The position numbers were made by a program, and so were the translations under genes. Below the pieces are notes generated by a model. That model had not been told where the DNA came from, ran no database searches, and saw nothing but the letters and a program-made list of their open reading frames with translations. Shown one piece after another: positions 18,341 to 25,928 of a stretch of 64,000 nt of DNA. The stretch lies in contig NZ_AP018664.1 of assembly GCF_003967075.1 (NCBI RefSeq), forward strand, positions 2,480,001-2,544,000, given 5' to 3'. The stretch is from Sphingobium amiense. GTDB lineage: Bacteria; Pseudomonadota; Alphaproteobacteria; Sphingomonadales; Sphingomonadaceae. Within the stretch, counting starts at the first letter, position 1; the number at the start of each line of letters is the position of its first letter.

Positions 18341-19212
18341 AGGCCATTCCCGGCCGGGCGCGCCAGCCCGCGAGCGTCGAGGTCGATGAGGTGCGCCAGC
18401 ACGGAGCGCCCGGCGGCGGAATGCAGCCGCGGATCGACGCCCCTGTACATTTCCGCCACCATGTCGGGGATCGCGCCCGATCCGTTGCGCTCCAGAAAGC
18501 GCAATATCTGCCCCTCGCGTTGTTTGCGATGCCCCATCATGCCGCGCACCAGCCTTTGCGGCTGCTCGACCGGATCGCCATGCGCAGGATAATAGATGGC
18601 GTCGTCGCGCTCCAGCAGCCGCTGCATCGACGCCATATAGGCGGTCATGTCGCCATCGGGGGGCGATATGACGCTGGTGGACCAGCCCATGACATGATCG
18701 CCGCTGAACAGCGCCTTTTCCTCGATCAGCGCAAAGCACAGATGATTGGACGTGTGCCCCGGCGTCGCCACCGCCTCCAGCGTCCAGCCGGGGCCGCTCA
18801 CCCGTTCGCCGTCGGCCATGATGCGGTCGGGCATATAATGCGCGTCGAACGCGGCGTCGGCGCGCGGCCCGTCGTCCTCCAGCGTCAGCGGCGCGCAGCC
18901 GACGATCGGCGCTCCGGTCAGCTCGCTCAACGGCCGGGCGGCGGGGCTGTGGTCGCGATGCGTGTGGGTGCAAAGGATCGCGACGACCGGACGCCCGGCG
19001 ATCCCCGCCGTCAGCGCCCCCAGATGCGCCGGATCGTCCGGGCCGGGGTCGATCACCGCCACGGCGTCCGTTCCCACAAGATAGGTCTGCGTGCCCGTAT
19101 AGGTGAAGGGCGAGGGATTGGGCGCCAGCACCCGCGCGACGAGCGGGCTGACCTGCATCAGGACGCCGGTCGGCAGATCGGCCGGATCGAAGGGAGGCTG
19201 CATAAGTCCCAT
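18325..19212 (-). CDS. metallo-beta-lactamase-fold hydrolase
   Basis: 295 residues of the MBL superfamily, related in layout to LACTB2-type hydrolases. Zinc ligands are visible: THTHRDH for HxHxDH, VATPGHTSNH for the third histidine, FSGDHVMGW for the bridging aspartate and YPAHGDP for the last histidine. A C-terminal winged-helix-like segment (RNGSGAIPDMVAEMYRGVD) follows, as in LACTB2. The substrate is unknown; LACTB2 relatives include nucleases and thioesterases. It is followed by the DUF4230 gene with a 16-base overlap. Confidence 0.87.
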   Translation of the reverse strand: MGLMQPPFDPADLPTGVLMQVSPLVARVLAPNPSPFTYTGTQTYLVGTDAVAVIDPGPDDPAHLGALTAGIAGRPVVAILCTHTHRDHSPAARPLSELTGAPIVGCAPLTLEDDGPRADAAFDAHYMPDRIMADGERVSGPGWTLEAVATPGHTSNHLCFALIEEKALFSGDHVMGWSTSVISPPDGDMTAYMASMQRLLERDDAIYYPAHGDPVEQPQRLVRGMMGHRKQREGQILRFLERNGSGAIPDMVAEMYRGVDPRLHSAAGRSVLAHLIDLDARGLARPAGNGLWRTG

Positions 19213-19266
19213 GTGCCCATTTCGGCGCGGATTTCAAGGACGCGCGCGCCGCCGGGCCGCCCGCCT

Positions 19267-19422
19267 TTGCTATTGCGGCCCCGATGCGCTATAAGGCGCG
19301 GGCTACAGTCGCAAATCGACGGTCTTCGGCGCTTTGCTGCTCCCTCTTCCTTCTTTCCCTGCCCCTTTAGCGACCCGGCGGGTCCACACAGGGTCCGCCG
19401 TTCTGAAAGAAAGGACGCTCTC
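19267..19422 (+). promoter_or_regulatory. promoter and long 5' leader of the cold-shock gene
   Basis: TTGCTA (19267-19272), a 17-base spacer and TATAAG (19290-19295) make a good sigma-70 promoter. Transcription would begin near 19302, leaving an untranslated leader of about 120 bases. That is typical of cold-shock mRNAs, whose leaders refold with temperature. Within it GACCC/GGGTC (19372-19384) and CGGCGG/CCGCCG (19376-19400) are mutually exclusive stems. Confidence 0.55.
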
Positions 19423-19638
19423 ATGAGCAGCATTATCGGCACCGTCAAATTCTTCAACGCGGACAAGGGCTATGGCTTCATCGCCCCCGACAATGGCGGA
19501 ACCGACGCCTTCGTTCACATCAGCGCCGTCGAGCGCGCCGGCCTTGCCACGCTGCGTGAAAAGGACCGCGTGTCCTACGATCTGGAGCAGGACAAGCGCG
19601 GCAAGATGGCTGCGGTGAACATCGCGCACGCCGAATGA
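19423..19638 (+). CDS. cold-shock domain protein (CspA family)
   Basis: 71 residues, a single cold-shock domain that binds single-stranded RNA or DNA and melts RNA structure. RNP1 is KGYGFIAP and RNP2 is DAFVHIS, both intact, with the starting VKFFNADKG strand. The start ATG 19423 has AAGGA upstream. A very long frame through the upstream hydrolase gene is antisense noise. It probably responds to cold or stress through the long leader. Confidence 0.95.
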   Translation: MSSIIGTVKFFNADKGYGFIAPDNGGTDAFVHISAVERAGLATLREKDRVSYDLEQDKRGKMAAVNIAHAE

Positions 19639-19708
19639 CGTGACGGCTGCGGAGCCGGCTCGTCCGGCTCCGCGCCAGCTTCCTACCCCCATTTCCGAGG
19701 AGATCGAC

Positions 19709-19906
19709 GTGGCCGCTCCCGACTATCGCGCCCTTGCGGCGCAGGCGCATGACGATGCCGCCGCCGCGACCCTCACCAATGTGCGCGACCGCTTCCTGCG
19801 CGCCGAAAGCGCATGGCTCGCCATGGCCCGACGGCAGGATCTGACCGACACCGCCCGCGCGCGGCGCGAAGCCGCCGACAGCAACGGACCCGCGCCGCTG
19901 TCCTAG
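19709..19906 (+). CDS. small protein of unknown function
   Basis: 65 residues from GTG 19709, chosen because GAGGAG lies 6 bases upstream. An in-frame GTG at 19640, right after the csp stop, would add 23 proline-rich residues without a ribosome site. The protein is soluble and alanine-rich, with a helical core (YRALAAQAHDDAAAATLTNVRDRFLRAESAWLAMA split by a turn), looking like a small helical bundle. It lies 70 bases after the cold-shock gene and may share its message. I do not recognise the family. Confidence 0.6.
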   Translation: MAAPDYRALAAQAHDDAAAATLTNVRDRFLRAESAWLAMARRQDLTDTARARREAADSNGPAPLS

Positions 19907-20044
19907 CACCGCGCCCTCTGGTAGCGTGGACCCCATGACGCGCTCGCTTCCCTTTGCCGCATTCCCATCCGCGCGATCCTATTATGTCCTATCCGCGCAA
20001 TTCTATGTCAAAACTTGCGGGAAATATGCGAAGCTAAGCGGTCG

Positions 20045-20944
20045 ATGACACCTGCCGCCCCCTCTCTCCTCGAACGCTGGCGCGCGCATCTGGCGCTCGA
20101 CCGGCGGCGGTCCACCCACACGGTGCGCGCCTATGTCGCGACGGCGGAACGCCTGCTCGCTTTCCTCGCCGAACATCGCGGCGGGCCGGTCGACGCGGCA
20201 GAGCTGGCGCGGATCGAGCAGGCGGACCTCCGCGCCTTCCTGACCCATCGCCGCATGGACGGCATCGGCAACCTCTCCGCCGCGCGGGAACTGTCGGCGG
20301 TGCGCGGCTTTCTGCGCTTCATCGGCGGCGAGGACGCCCGCGTCCCTCAACTCAAAGGCCCGCGCGTCAAGCGCGGCCTCCCCCGCCCCGTCTCCCCGGA
20401 CGAAGCCGTGGCGCTGGCGGGCGACATCGCGGAAACGGCGCGCGAACCGTGGATCGGCGCGCGCGACTGGGCGGTGCTGCTGCTGCTCTATGGCGCGGGC
20501 CTTCGCATCGGCGAGGCGATGGGGCTGACCGGCGAGATATTGCCGCTCGGCGACACGCTGCGCGTCACGGGCAAGCGCGGCAAGACCCGGATCGTGCCCC
20601 TCCTGCCGCAGGTGCGCGCCGCCATCGAAACCTATGTCGAACACTGCCCCCACCGCATCGACCGGAGCACAGCCCTGTTCCTCGGCGCGCGCGGCGGCCC
20701 CCTCTCCCCCGCGCTCATCCGCCGCGCGGTGCAGGGCGCGCGCGGACGGCTGGGCCTGTCGGATCGCACCACGCCCCACGCCCTGCGCCACAGCTTCGCC
20801 ACGCACCTGCTGGGGCGCGGCGCGGACCTGCGCTCGCTTCAGGAACTGCTGGGCCACGCCAGCCTTTCCTCGACGCAGGTCTATACGCAGGTCGACGCCG
20901 CCCACCTGCTCGACATCTACCGCAACGCCCACCCCCGCGCCTGA
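20045..20944 (+). CDS. xerC: tyrosine recombinase of the XerC type
   Basis: 299 residues. Xer recombinases resolve chromosome dimers at dif near the terminus with FtsK. Residues 1-100 are the SAM-like core-binding domain (LLERWRAHLALDRRRSTHTVRAY). The catalytic domain has R154 (GAGLRIGE), K180 (GKRGKTR), H245 and R248 (HALRHSFATH), H271 (LLGHASLSSTQ) and the nucleophile Y280 (VYTQV). All six are present. A single stand-alone copy with no mobile-element signs suggests the housekeeping XerC rather than an integrase. The ATG at 20045 is preferred to a TTG at 20015. Confidence 0.9.
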   Translation: MTPAAPSLLERWRAHLALDRRRSTHTVRAYVATAERLLAFLAEHRGGPVDAAELARIEQADLRAFLTHRRMDGIGNLSAARELSAVRGFLRFIGGEDARVPQLKGPRVKRGLPRPVSPDEAVALAGDIAETAREPWIGARDWAVLLLLYGAGLRIGEAMGLTGEILPLGDTLRVTGKRGKTRIVPLLPQVRAAIETYVEHCPHRIDRSTALFLGARGGPLSPALIRRAVQGARGRLGLSDRTTPHALRHSFATHLLGRGADLRSLQELLGHASLSSTQVYTQVDAAHLLDIYRNAHPRA

Positions 20945-20948
20945 CGCA

Positions 20949-21557
20949 TCAGGATCGCGGTGCGGCAGGCCTCCACGTCGCCAGCCGCCACAGATAGGCG
21001 ATCACCGCCGCGACGATGAAGGCGGTCGTCACCGGCCCCAGATAGGCGTCGATGTTGCGGAACGCCTTTCCGAGGAAATAGCCCGCATAGGCGAGGATGA
21101 CATTCCAGATCAGCGCGCCTGCCGCCGTCCAGAGGAGGAAGCGCACATGCCCCATGCGGAACAGACCGGCGGGCAGCGACACCATCGTCCGAAACGCAGG
21201 CATGAAGCGGAAGACGAAGACGACGATCTGGCCATATTTGCCGAACAGCCGGTCCAGCGCCTCCACATCCTTCCACTCCAGCGTCGCCCAGCGGCCATAG
21301 CGGTCGACGAGAGGCTTAAGCCGCGCGAAGCCCAATATGTGCCCGACCAGATACCAGAAATAATTGCCGACGGTGGTGCCGACCGTCCCCGCCAGCAGCA
21401 GCCATTCCATCGCCATCCGCCCCTGTCCCACGCGGATGCCGCCGATGCCCATGATGAGTTCGGACGGGATGGGCGGAAAGACATTCTCCAGCACCATGAG
21501 GAAGCCGATGCCCCAATAGCCGCCCGCGTCGATGAGGCGCAGAACCCAGTCGGTCAT
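20949..21557 (-). CDS. DedA family membrane protein
   Basis: 202 residues. DedA/VTT proteins help move undecaprenyl phosphate or phospholipids across the inner membrane. Features are the N-terminal GYWGIGFLMVLENVFPPIPSELIM re-entrant segment, the amphipathic GRWATLEWKDVEALDRLFGKYG and the FRFMPAFRTMVSLPAGLFRM block with the conserved arginines and proline. Hydrophobic C-terminal helices follow (TAAGALIWNVILAYAGYFLG). The stop lies 5 bases from the convergent xerC stop. Confidence 0.92.
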   Translation of the reverse strand: MTDWVLRLIDAGGYWGIGFLMVLENVFPPIPSELIMGIGGIRVGQGRMAMEWLLLAGTVGTTVGNYFWYLVGHILGFARLKPLVDRYGRWATLEWKDVEALDRLFGKYGQIVVFVFRFMPAFRTMVSLPAGLFRMGHVRFLLWTAAGALIWNVILAYAGYFLGKAFRNIDAYLGPVTTAFIVAAVIAYLWRLATWRPAAPRS

Positions 21558-21634
21558 GTCGGAATGCTCATGGGCGGACGAAGCCTTGCTAACGGATCAA
21601 AGCCGTCCAACGCACGAATCCCCGCCGCGTTCAG

Positions 21635-22615
21635 TCAGGCCGCCGCCCGCTCCGCCAGCCGCGCGTCGATCGCGTCCCAGATCAGGCCGCCGGTATCGGT
21701 GCCGTCGAACGCCTCGATGGACACGATGCCGGTCGGAGAGGTCACGTTGATCTCCGTCAGCCACTCGCCGCCAATCACGTCGATCCCCACGAACAGCAGC
21801 CCCCGGCGCTTGAGTTCCGGACCCAGCGCCGCGCAGATCTCGCGCTCCTTCTCGGTCAGTTCGGTCTTGGCCGCCGATCCCCCGACCGCGAGGTTGGATC
21901 GGATTTCGCCCTTGCCCGGAATGCGATTGACCGCGCCCATGACCTCGCCATCCACCAGCACGATCCGCTTGTCGCCCTGCGCCACGCCGGGGATGAACGC
22001 CTGCACCATGAAGGGTTCGACCCAGCTCGTCTTGAACAGCTCGACCAGCGAGGACAGGTTCGCCCCGTTGGCCCCGACATGGAACACCGCGACCCCGCCA
22101 TTGCCGTAGAGCGGCTTCACCACGATCTCGCCATGTTCGGCCAGGAAGGAGCGGACCTCGGCCAGATCGCGGGTAATCATCGTCGGCGGCATGAAGCGCG
22201 CATAATCGAGCACGAACAGCTTTTCGGGCGCGTTCCGGACGCTCGCCGGGTCGTTCACCACCAGCGTCTCTTCCTGCACCCGTTCGAGCAGATGGGTGGC
22301 GGTGATGTAGCTCAAATCGAAGGGGGGGTCCTGCCGCATCAGCACCACGTCCACGTCGCGGCCAAGGTCCAGCATCTCCGGCTCACCCAGCACGTAATGG
22401 TCGCCCCTGACCTTCTGCACCTTTACTGGCCGCGCCTTCGCGAGCACCCGGCCCTCGCGGAACGTCAGGTCCGGCGCGAGATAATGGTAGAGGCGATGCC
22501 CCCGCGCCTGCCCCGCCAGCATGATGTGGAAGGTCGAATCGCCCGCGATGTTGATGCCCTCCATCGGGTCCATCTGCACGGCGACGGTCAGGGGGTTAAG
22601 GTTGGTCATCGTCAT
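21635..22615 (-). CDS. gshB: glutathione synthetase
   Basis: Adds glycine to gamma-glutamylcysteine using ATP. The 326-residue ATP-grasp enzyme has VAVQMDPMEGINIAGDSTFHIMLAGQARGH at its N-terminus, the LMRQDPPFD segment, NDPASVRNAPEKLFVL, the ATP-binding KPLYGNGGVAVF, AFIPGVAQGDKRIVLVDGE and ITEINVTSPTGI-type magnesium ligands near the C-terminus (EINVTSPTG). ATG 22615 and ATG 22609 are both possible starts. A dispersed inverted repeat lies just upstream. Confidence 0.96.
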   Translation of the reverse strand: MTMTNLNPLTVAVQMDPMEGINIAGDSTFHIMLAGQARGHRLYHYLAPDLTFREGRVLAKARPVKVQKVRGDHYVLGEPEMLDLGRDVDVVLMRQDPPFDLSYITATHLLERVQEETLVVNDPASVRNAPEKLFVLDYARFMPPTMITRDLAEVRSFLAEHGEIVVKPLYGNGGVAVFHVGANGANLSSLVELFKTSWVEPFMVQAFIPGVAQGDKRIVLVDGEVMGAVNRIPGKGEIRSNLAVGGSAAKTELTEKEREICAALGPELKRRGLLFVGIDVIGGEWLTEINVTSPTGIVSIEAFDGTDTGGLIWDAIDARLAERAAA

Positions 22616-22622
22616 TCCTTAT

Positions 22623-22727
22623 CCGTTCGCCCTGAGCGAAGTCGAAGGGCTCCGCCGAGCGTTAGCGAGGTGCCCGCGCCTTCGCTTGCGCTCAGGCATG
22701 GGCTTCGACTTCGCTCAGCCCGAACGG
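22623..22727. repeat. 105-bp intergenic inverted repeat
   Basis: The left arm 22623-22647 and right arm 22703-22727 are 25 bases each and match as inverted repeats with two mismatches (CCGTTCG..CTGAGCGAAGTCGAAG against its complement). The interior also contains GCTCAGG/CCTGAGC-like pieces. Repeats of this CTGAGCGAAGTCGAAG type are scattered in many sphingomonad genomes. It fills nearly the whole yraN-gshB gap and may act as a stem-loop on either message. Confidence 0.8.
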
Positions 22728-22748
22728 GGTTGATGGCCGATCGGATAG

Positions 22749-23102
22749 TCACCCCCCGTGCCAGACGTTCGCCAGATGGCGCGGCGGATGCCCCGGCGCA
22801 AGGAGCATCACGTCGATTCGCATGTCGTCGCCCGGCCGCGCCAAGTCGTGCCACAGGATTTCGGCGGCCGCCGCAACCCGCGCCAGCCGCCGCTCGTCGA
22901 TGGAAAGCTCCAGTTCCGCTGCCGTCCCGCGCGCCTTCACCTCGACGAAAGCGATCATCGCGCCCCTGCGCGCCACCAGATCGACCTCGCCCGCGGGCGT
23001 GCGCAGGCGGCGGCCCAGTATCTCCCACCCCTTGAGGCGCAGCCACCATGCCGCGATCCGTTCCGCCTGCCGCCCGCGCTGTTCGGCCCGCTGCTTCTTC
23101 AC
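22749..23102 (-). CDS. YraN/UPF0102 family endonuclease-like protein
   Basis: 117 residues of the YraN family, a small PD-(D/E)XK-like fold of uncertain role. The motif GEVDLVARRGAMIAFVEVKAR contains the E-x-D and E-x-K residues of the nuclease core, preceded by AERIAAWWLRLKGWEILGRRLR. The GTG start at 23102 overlaps the rsmI stop (GTGA). The rsmI-yraN pairing next to an LpoA-like gene matches the gene cluster known in enterobacteria. Confidence 0.93.
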   Translation of the reverse strand: MKKQRAEQRGRQAERIAAWWLRLKGWEILGRRLRTPAGEVDLVARRGAMIAFVEVKARGTAAELELSIDERRLARVAAAAEILWHDLARPGDDMRIDVMLLAPGHPPRHLANVWHGG

Positions 23103-23935
23103 CCTTTCAGGTCCATCGCCCGGTCGTAGAGCGCGCGCCGGTCGAGGCCGAGCTTCTTCGCCACCTCGCCCGCCGCCTTCGACACGGGCAGCCGGGTGAG
23201 CGCCTCGCGCAGCGCTGCGTCGGCATCTTCGGCGCTGGCGGGCGGCGCTTCGCCGGGCGGGCCGACCGTCACGACGATCTCTCCCCTGGGCGGCGCATCG
23301 GCGTAGCGGACGGAAAGCTGCGTCAGAGTGCCCGTCGCCGTCTCCTCGAACGCCTTGCTGATCTCCCGGCTCACCGCCGCCTCGCGGTCGCCCAGATGCG
23401 CGGCCATCGCGGCAAGACTGTCCGACAGGCGCGGGCCGCTCTCGTAGAAGACAAGAGTCGCGCGCAGCCCCGCCACTTCGTCCAGCGCATCGCCCCGCGC
23501 CTTCGCCTTGGCGGGCAGGAAGCCCATGAACAGGAAGCGGTCGGTCGGCAGGCCCGACAGCGTCAGCGCGGCGATGGCGGCGCTGGGGCCGGGCAGCGTC
23601 GTCACCTTCCGGCCCGCCGCCCGCGCGTCGCGCACCAGCTTGTATCCCGGATCGGAAATGAGCGGCGTGCCCGCGTCCGACAGCAGCGCCACCGCCTCCT
23701 GCCCCATCCGCTCGATCAGCCGCTGGCGCACATGGTCGGCGCTATGGTCGTGATAGGGCACCATCGGACGGTCGGACCCGGCATGGCGCAGCAGCCGTGC
23801 GCTCACCCGTGTATCTTCCACGGCGACCACATCGGCCCGCCGCAGGACATCGGCTGCGCGCGGCGTAAGGTCTCCAAGGTTGCCGATCGGCCCTGCGACG
23901 ATGTAAAGCCCCGGCTCAAGAGGTTCAGTTTCCAT
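23099..23935 (-). CDS. rsmI: 16S rRNA (cytidine1402-2'-O)-methyltransferase
   Basis: RsmI methylates the ribose of C1402 in the decoding centre using SAM. The 278 residues from ATG 23935 have the tetrapyrrole-methylase fold: LYIVAGPIGNLGDLTPRA, VVAVEDTRVSARLL, the LLSDAGTPLISDPGYKLV loop, VTTLPGPSAAIAAL, GLPTDRFLFMGFLP and TLVFYESGPRL. A C-terminal helical tail (VSKAAGEVAKKLGLDRRALYDRAM) is normal. The start is only 11 bases from the divergent LpoA-like start, so each promoter must lie inside the other gene. Confidence 0.96.
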   Translation of the reverse strand: METEPLEPGLYIVAGPIGNLGDLTPRAADVLRRADVVAVEDTRVSARLLRHAGSDRPMVPYHDHSADHVRQRLIERMGQEAVALLSDAGTPLISDPGYKLVRDARAAGRKVTTLPGPSAAIAALTLSGLPTDRFLFMGFLPAKAKARGDALDEVAGLRATLVFYESGPRLSDSLAAMAAHLGDREAAVSREISKAFEETATGTLTQLSVRYADAPPRGEIVVTVGPPGEAPPASAEDADAALREALTRLPVSKAAGEVAKKLGLDRRALYDRAMDLKG

Positions 23936-23946
23936 AAGGACGCCAG

Positions 23947-25155
23947 ATGACAGAGACGGATGCCGCCCGGCAAGCCCCACGGCTCGCCAAACCGTTCGCC
24001 GCCGTAAAGCAGGGCGCGCGGATCGCTTTCGTCGCGAGCGCGCTGTTCCTCGCCGCCTGTCAGTCCATCGTGCCCAAGGGGAACGCGCCGACAGCACCCA
24101 CCGCCCCCACGCGCCCGACCGCGCCCGAAGTGGTGCAGGGTCTGCCCACCGACACCGCGCGCCACCGCGTCGCGCTGCTCGTGCCGATGAGCGGCGCCAA
24201 TGCGGGCGTCGGCCAGTCCATCGCCAACGCCACCACGCTGGCGCTGCTCGACACGAAGACCGACCGCGTGCGCATCACCACCTATGACACGGCGATGGGC
24301 GCGGCGGTGGCCGTCAACAAGGCGCTGGCCGATGGCAATCGCCTGATCCTTGGGCCGCTGCTGGCGGAGGACGCGCGGATCGTCGGTCCCATCGCGGCGC
24401 GCGCGAACGTGCCCGTCATCAGCTTTTCCAACGATGTCAGCGCGGCGGGCAGCGGCGTTTACGTCATGGGCTATAATCCCGGCCAGTCGATCGAGCGGGT
24501 CGTGGATTTCGCCAAGTCGAAGGGTCTGACCCGCTTCGGCGCGCTGGTGCCGCGCGGCACCTATGGCGAGCGGGCGGGCAATGCGATGCTGCGCGCGGTC
24601 GAACAGGCGGGCGGCACGGTCGTTTCGATGCAGACGTTCGACCGCTCTCCCGCCTCGATGACGGCGGCGGTCCGGAAACTGGAGGCATCGTCCAGCTACG
24701 ACGCGCTGCTGATCGCCGACAGCGGGCGCGTCGCGCTTCAGATCGCGCCGCTGGTGCGCAAGAATGGCGGCGCGACCGCACGGCTGCTCGGCACCGAACT
24801 GTGGAACGCGGACACCGCGCTCGCCGCCAGCCCGGTGCTGCGCGGCGCATGGTTCGCCAGCGTGTCGGACGCCTTCTATCGCCAGCTTGTCACCAAATAT
24901 CGCGCCCGCTTCGGCAGCGCGCCCTACCGGCTGTCGTCGCTCGGTTATGATTCGGTGTTGCTGACGGTGCGCATCGCGCAGGACTGGAAGCCCGGCACGC
25001 CCTTCCCCGCCGCGCGGCTGCGCGATGCGGGCGGCTTTTCCGGCATCGATGGCGCGTTCCGCTTCAACCGGGCGGGCGTCGCCGAGCGCGCCCTGGAGGT
25101 GAACGAGGTCGGCGCGGGCGTGGTCGACGCCGCCCCGCGCGGCTTCGGCGATTAA
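23947..25155 (+). CDS. LpoA-like penicillin-binding-protein activator lipoprotein
   Basis: 402 residues with an N-terminal cytoplasmic stretch, a hydrophobic segment and the lipobox LAAC at C38. A Pro/Thr/Ala-rich linker (residues 40-65) follows, then a periplasmic-binding-protein-like domain (HRVALLVPMSGANAGVGQSIANAT, LILGPLLAEDARIVGPIAARANVPVISFSND). This corresponds to the C-terminal domain of LpoA, which activates PBP1A; the TPR-like N-domain of E. coli LpoA is absent. The position beside rsmI and yraN matches the enterobacterial lpoA locus. The lipobox is downstream of a 27-residue polar leader, so a later start might be used. Confidence 0.85.
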   Translation: MTETDAARQAPRLAKPFAAVKQGARIAFVASALFLAACQSIVPKGNAPTAPTAPTRPTAPEVVQGLPTDTARHRVALLVPMSGANAGVGQSIANATTLALLDTKTDRVRITTYDTAMGAAVAVNKALADGNRLILGPLLAEDARIVGPIAARANVPVISFSNDVSAAGSGVYVMGYNPGQSIERVVDFAKSKGLTRFGALVPRGTYGERAGNAMLRAVEQAGGTVVSMQTFDRSPASMTAAVRKLEASSSYDALLIADSGRVALQIAPLVRKNGGATARLLGTELWNADTALAASPVLRGAWFASVSDAFYRQLVTKYRARFGSAPYRLSSLGYDSVLLTVRIAQDWKPGTPFPAARLRDAGGFSGIDGAFRFNRAGVAERALEVNEVGAGVVDAAPRGFGD

Positions 25156-25928
25156 CGCACGCGCCCGGTGGGCAGGACGAGCGGCACGCCGTCCTCCTGC
25201 CCGATCCGGGCGGTGATGCCGTAAACCTGGCGCAACCGCTCCGCCGTCAGCACATCGAGCGGCGCGCCTTCCGCCACGAGCGTCCCCCGGTCCATCAGCA
25301 CCAGACGGTCGCACCAGCGCGCCGCCATGCCAAGGTCGTGCAGCACCGTGACGACCAGCGCACCGCCCTGCGCTTCCGCCTTCAGCAGCGCCATCACGTC
25401 GATCTGATGCCCCGGATCGAGCGAGGCGAGCGGTTCGTCGGCGATCAGCGCCCGCGCTCCCACCGCCAGCGCCCGCGCCAGCAGGACGCGGGCGCGCTCT
25501 CCCCCCGACAGTTCGGTCGCGATCCGGTCGCGCAGGTGCAGCACATCGGCGCGCGCCATCGCCTGCGCGACCGCCGCCTCGTCCTGCGGCGACAGGCGGG
25601 ACAGCGGCCCCAGATGCGGCAGGCGGCCCAGCGCCACCAGCCGCTCGACGCCGAGCGGCCAGTGCAGCGTCTGCCCCTGCGGCAGATAGGCGACCGCCCG
25701 CGCGACCGCCCGCCGGTCGAGCCGCGCGGCATCCTGCCCGTCGATGAGGACGCGCCCCTCGTCCGCCTTCGCAAGGCCCAGCAGCGCGCGGATCAACGTC
25801 GATTTGCCCGCGCCATTGGGACCGACGATCCCCACCAGCGCGCCCGGTTCCAGCGCCAGATCGACGCCGCGCACGGCGGGGTGACGGCCCAACCGCACGG
25901 AAAGGGACTGGGCGGCAATGCTCACCAT
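25152..25928 (-). CDS. ABC transporter ATP-binding protein (B12/Fe-siderophore type)
   Basis: 258 residues with Walker A GPNGAGKS (36-43), Q-loop YLPQGQ, signature LSGGERARV (140-148), Walker B LIADEP (161-166) and the switch histidine in VLHDLGMA. The sequence is of the FecE/BtuD type. The start overlaps the permease stop by 7 bases, so it is cotranscribed with it. With the adjacent binding protein and a riboswitch-controlled receptor it most likely powers vitamin B12 import (BtuD-like). Its end overlaps the convergent LpoA-like gene by 4 bases. Confidence 0.9.
   Translation of the reverse strand: MVSIAAQSLSVRLGRHPAVRGVDLALEPGALVGIVGPNGAGKSTLIRALLGLAKADEGRVLIDGQDAARLDRRAVARAVAYLPQGQTLHWPLGVERLVALGRLPHLGPLSRLSPQDEAAVAQAMARADVLHLRDRIATELSGGERARVLLARALAVGARALIADEPLASLDPGHQIDVMALLKAEAQGGALVVTVLHDLGMAARWCDRLVLMDRGTLVAEGAPLDVLTAERLRQVYGITARIGQEDGVPLVLPTGRVR

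Noticed and set aside
17621..19237. Single 538-residue frame joining the hydrolase and DUF4230 regions
   Set aside because: The first 300 codons are the wrong register of the hydrolase gene; the real DUF4230 start is GTG 18340.
19967..20009. Possible dif site beside xerC
   Set aside because: Only the TTATGT arm resembles the Xer consensus; the other arm and spacing do not match.
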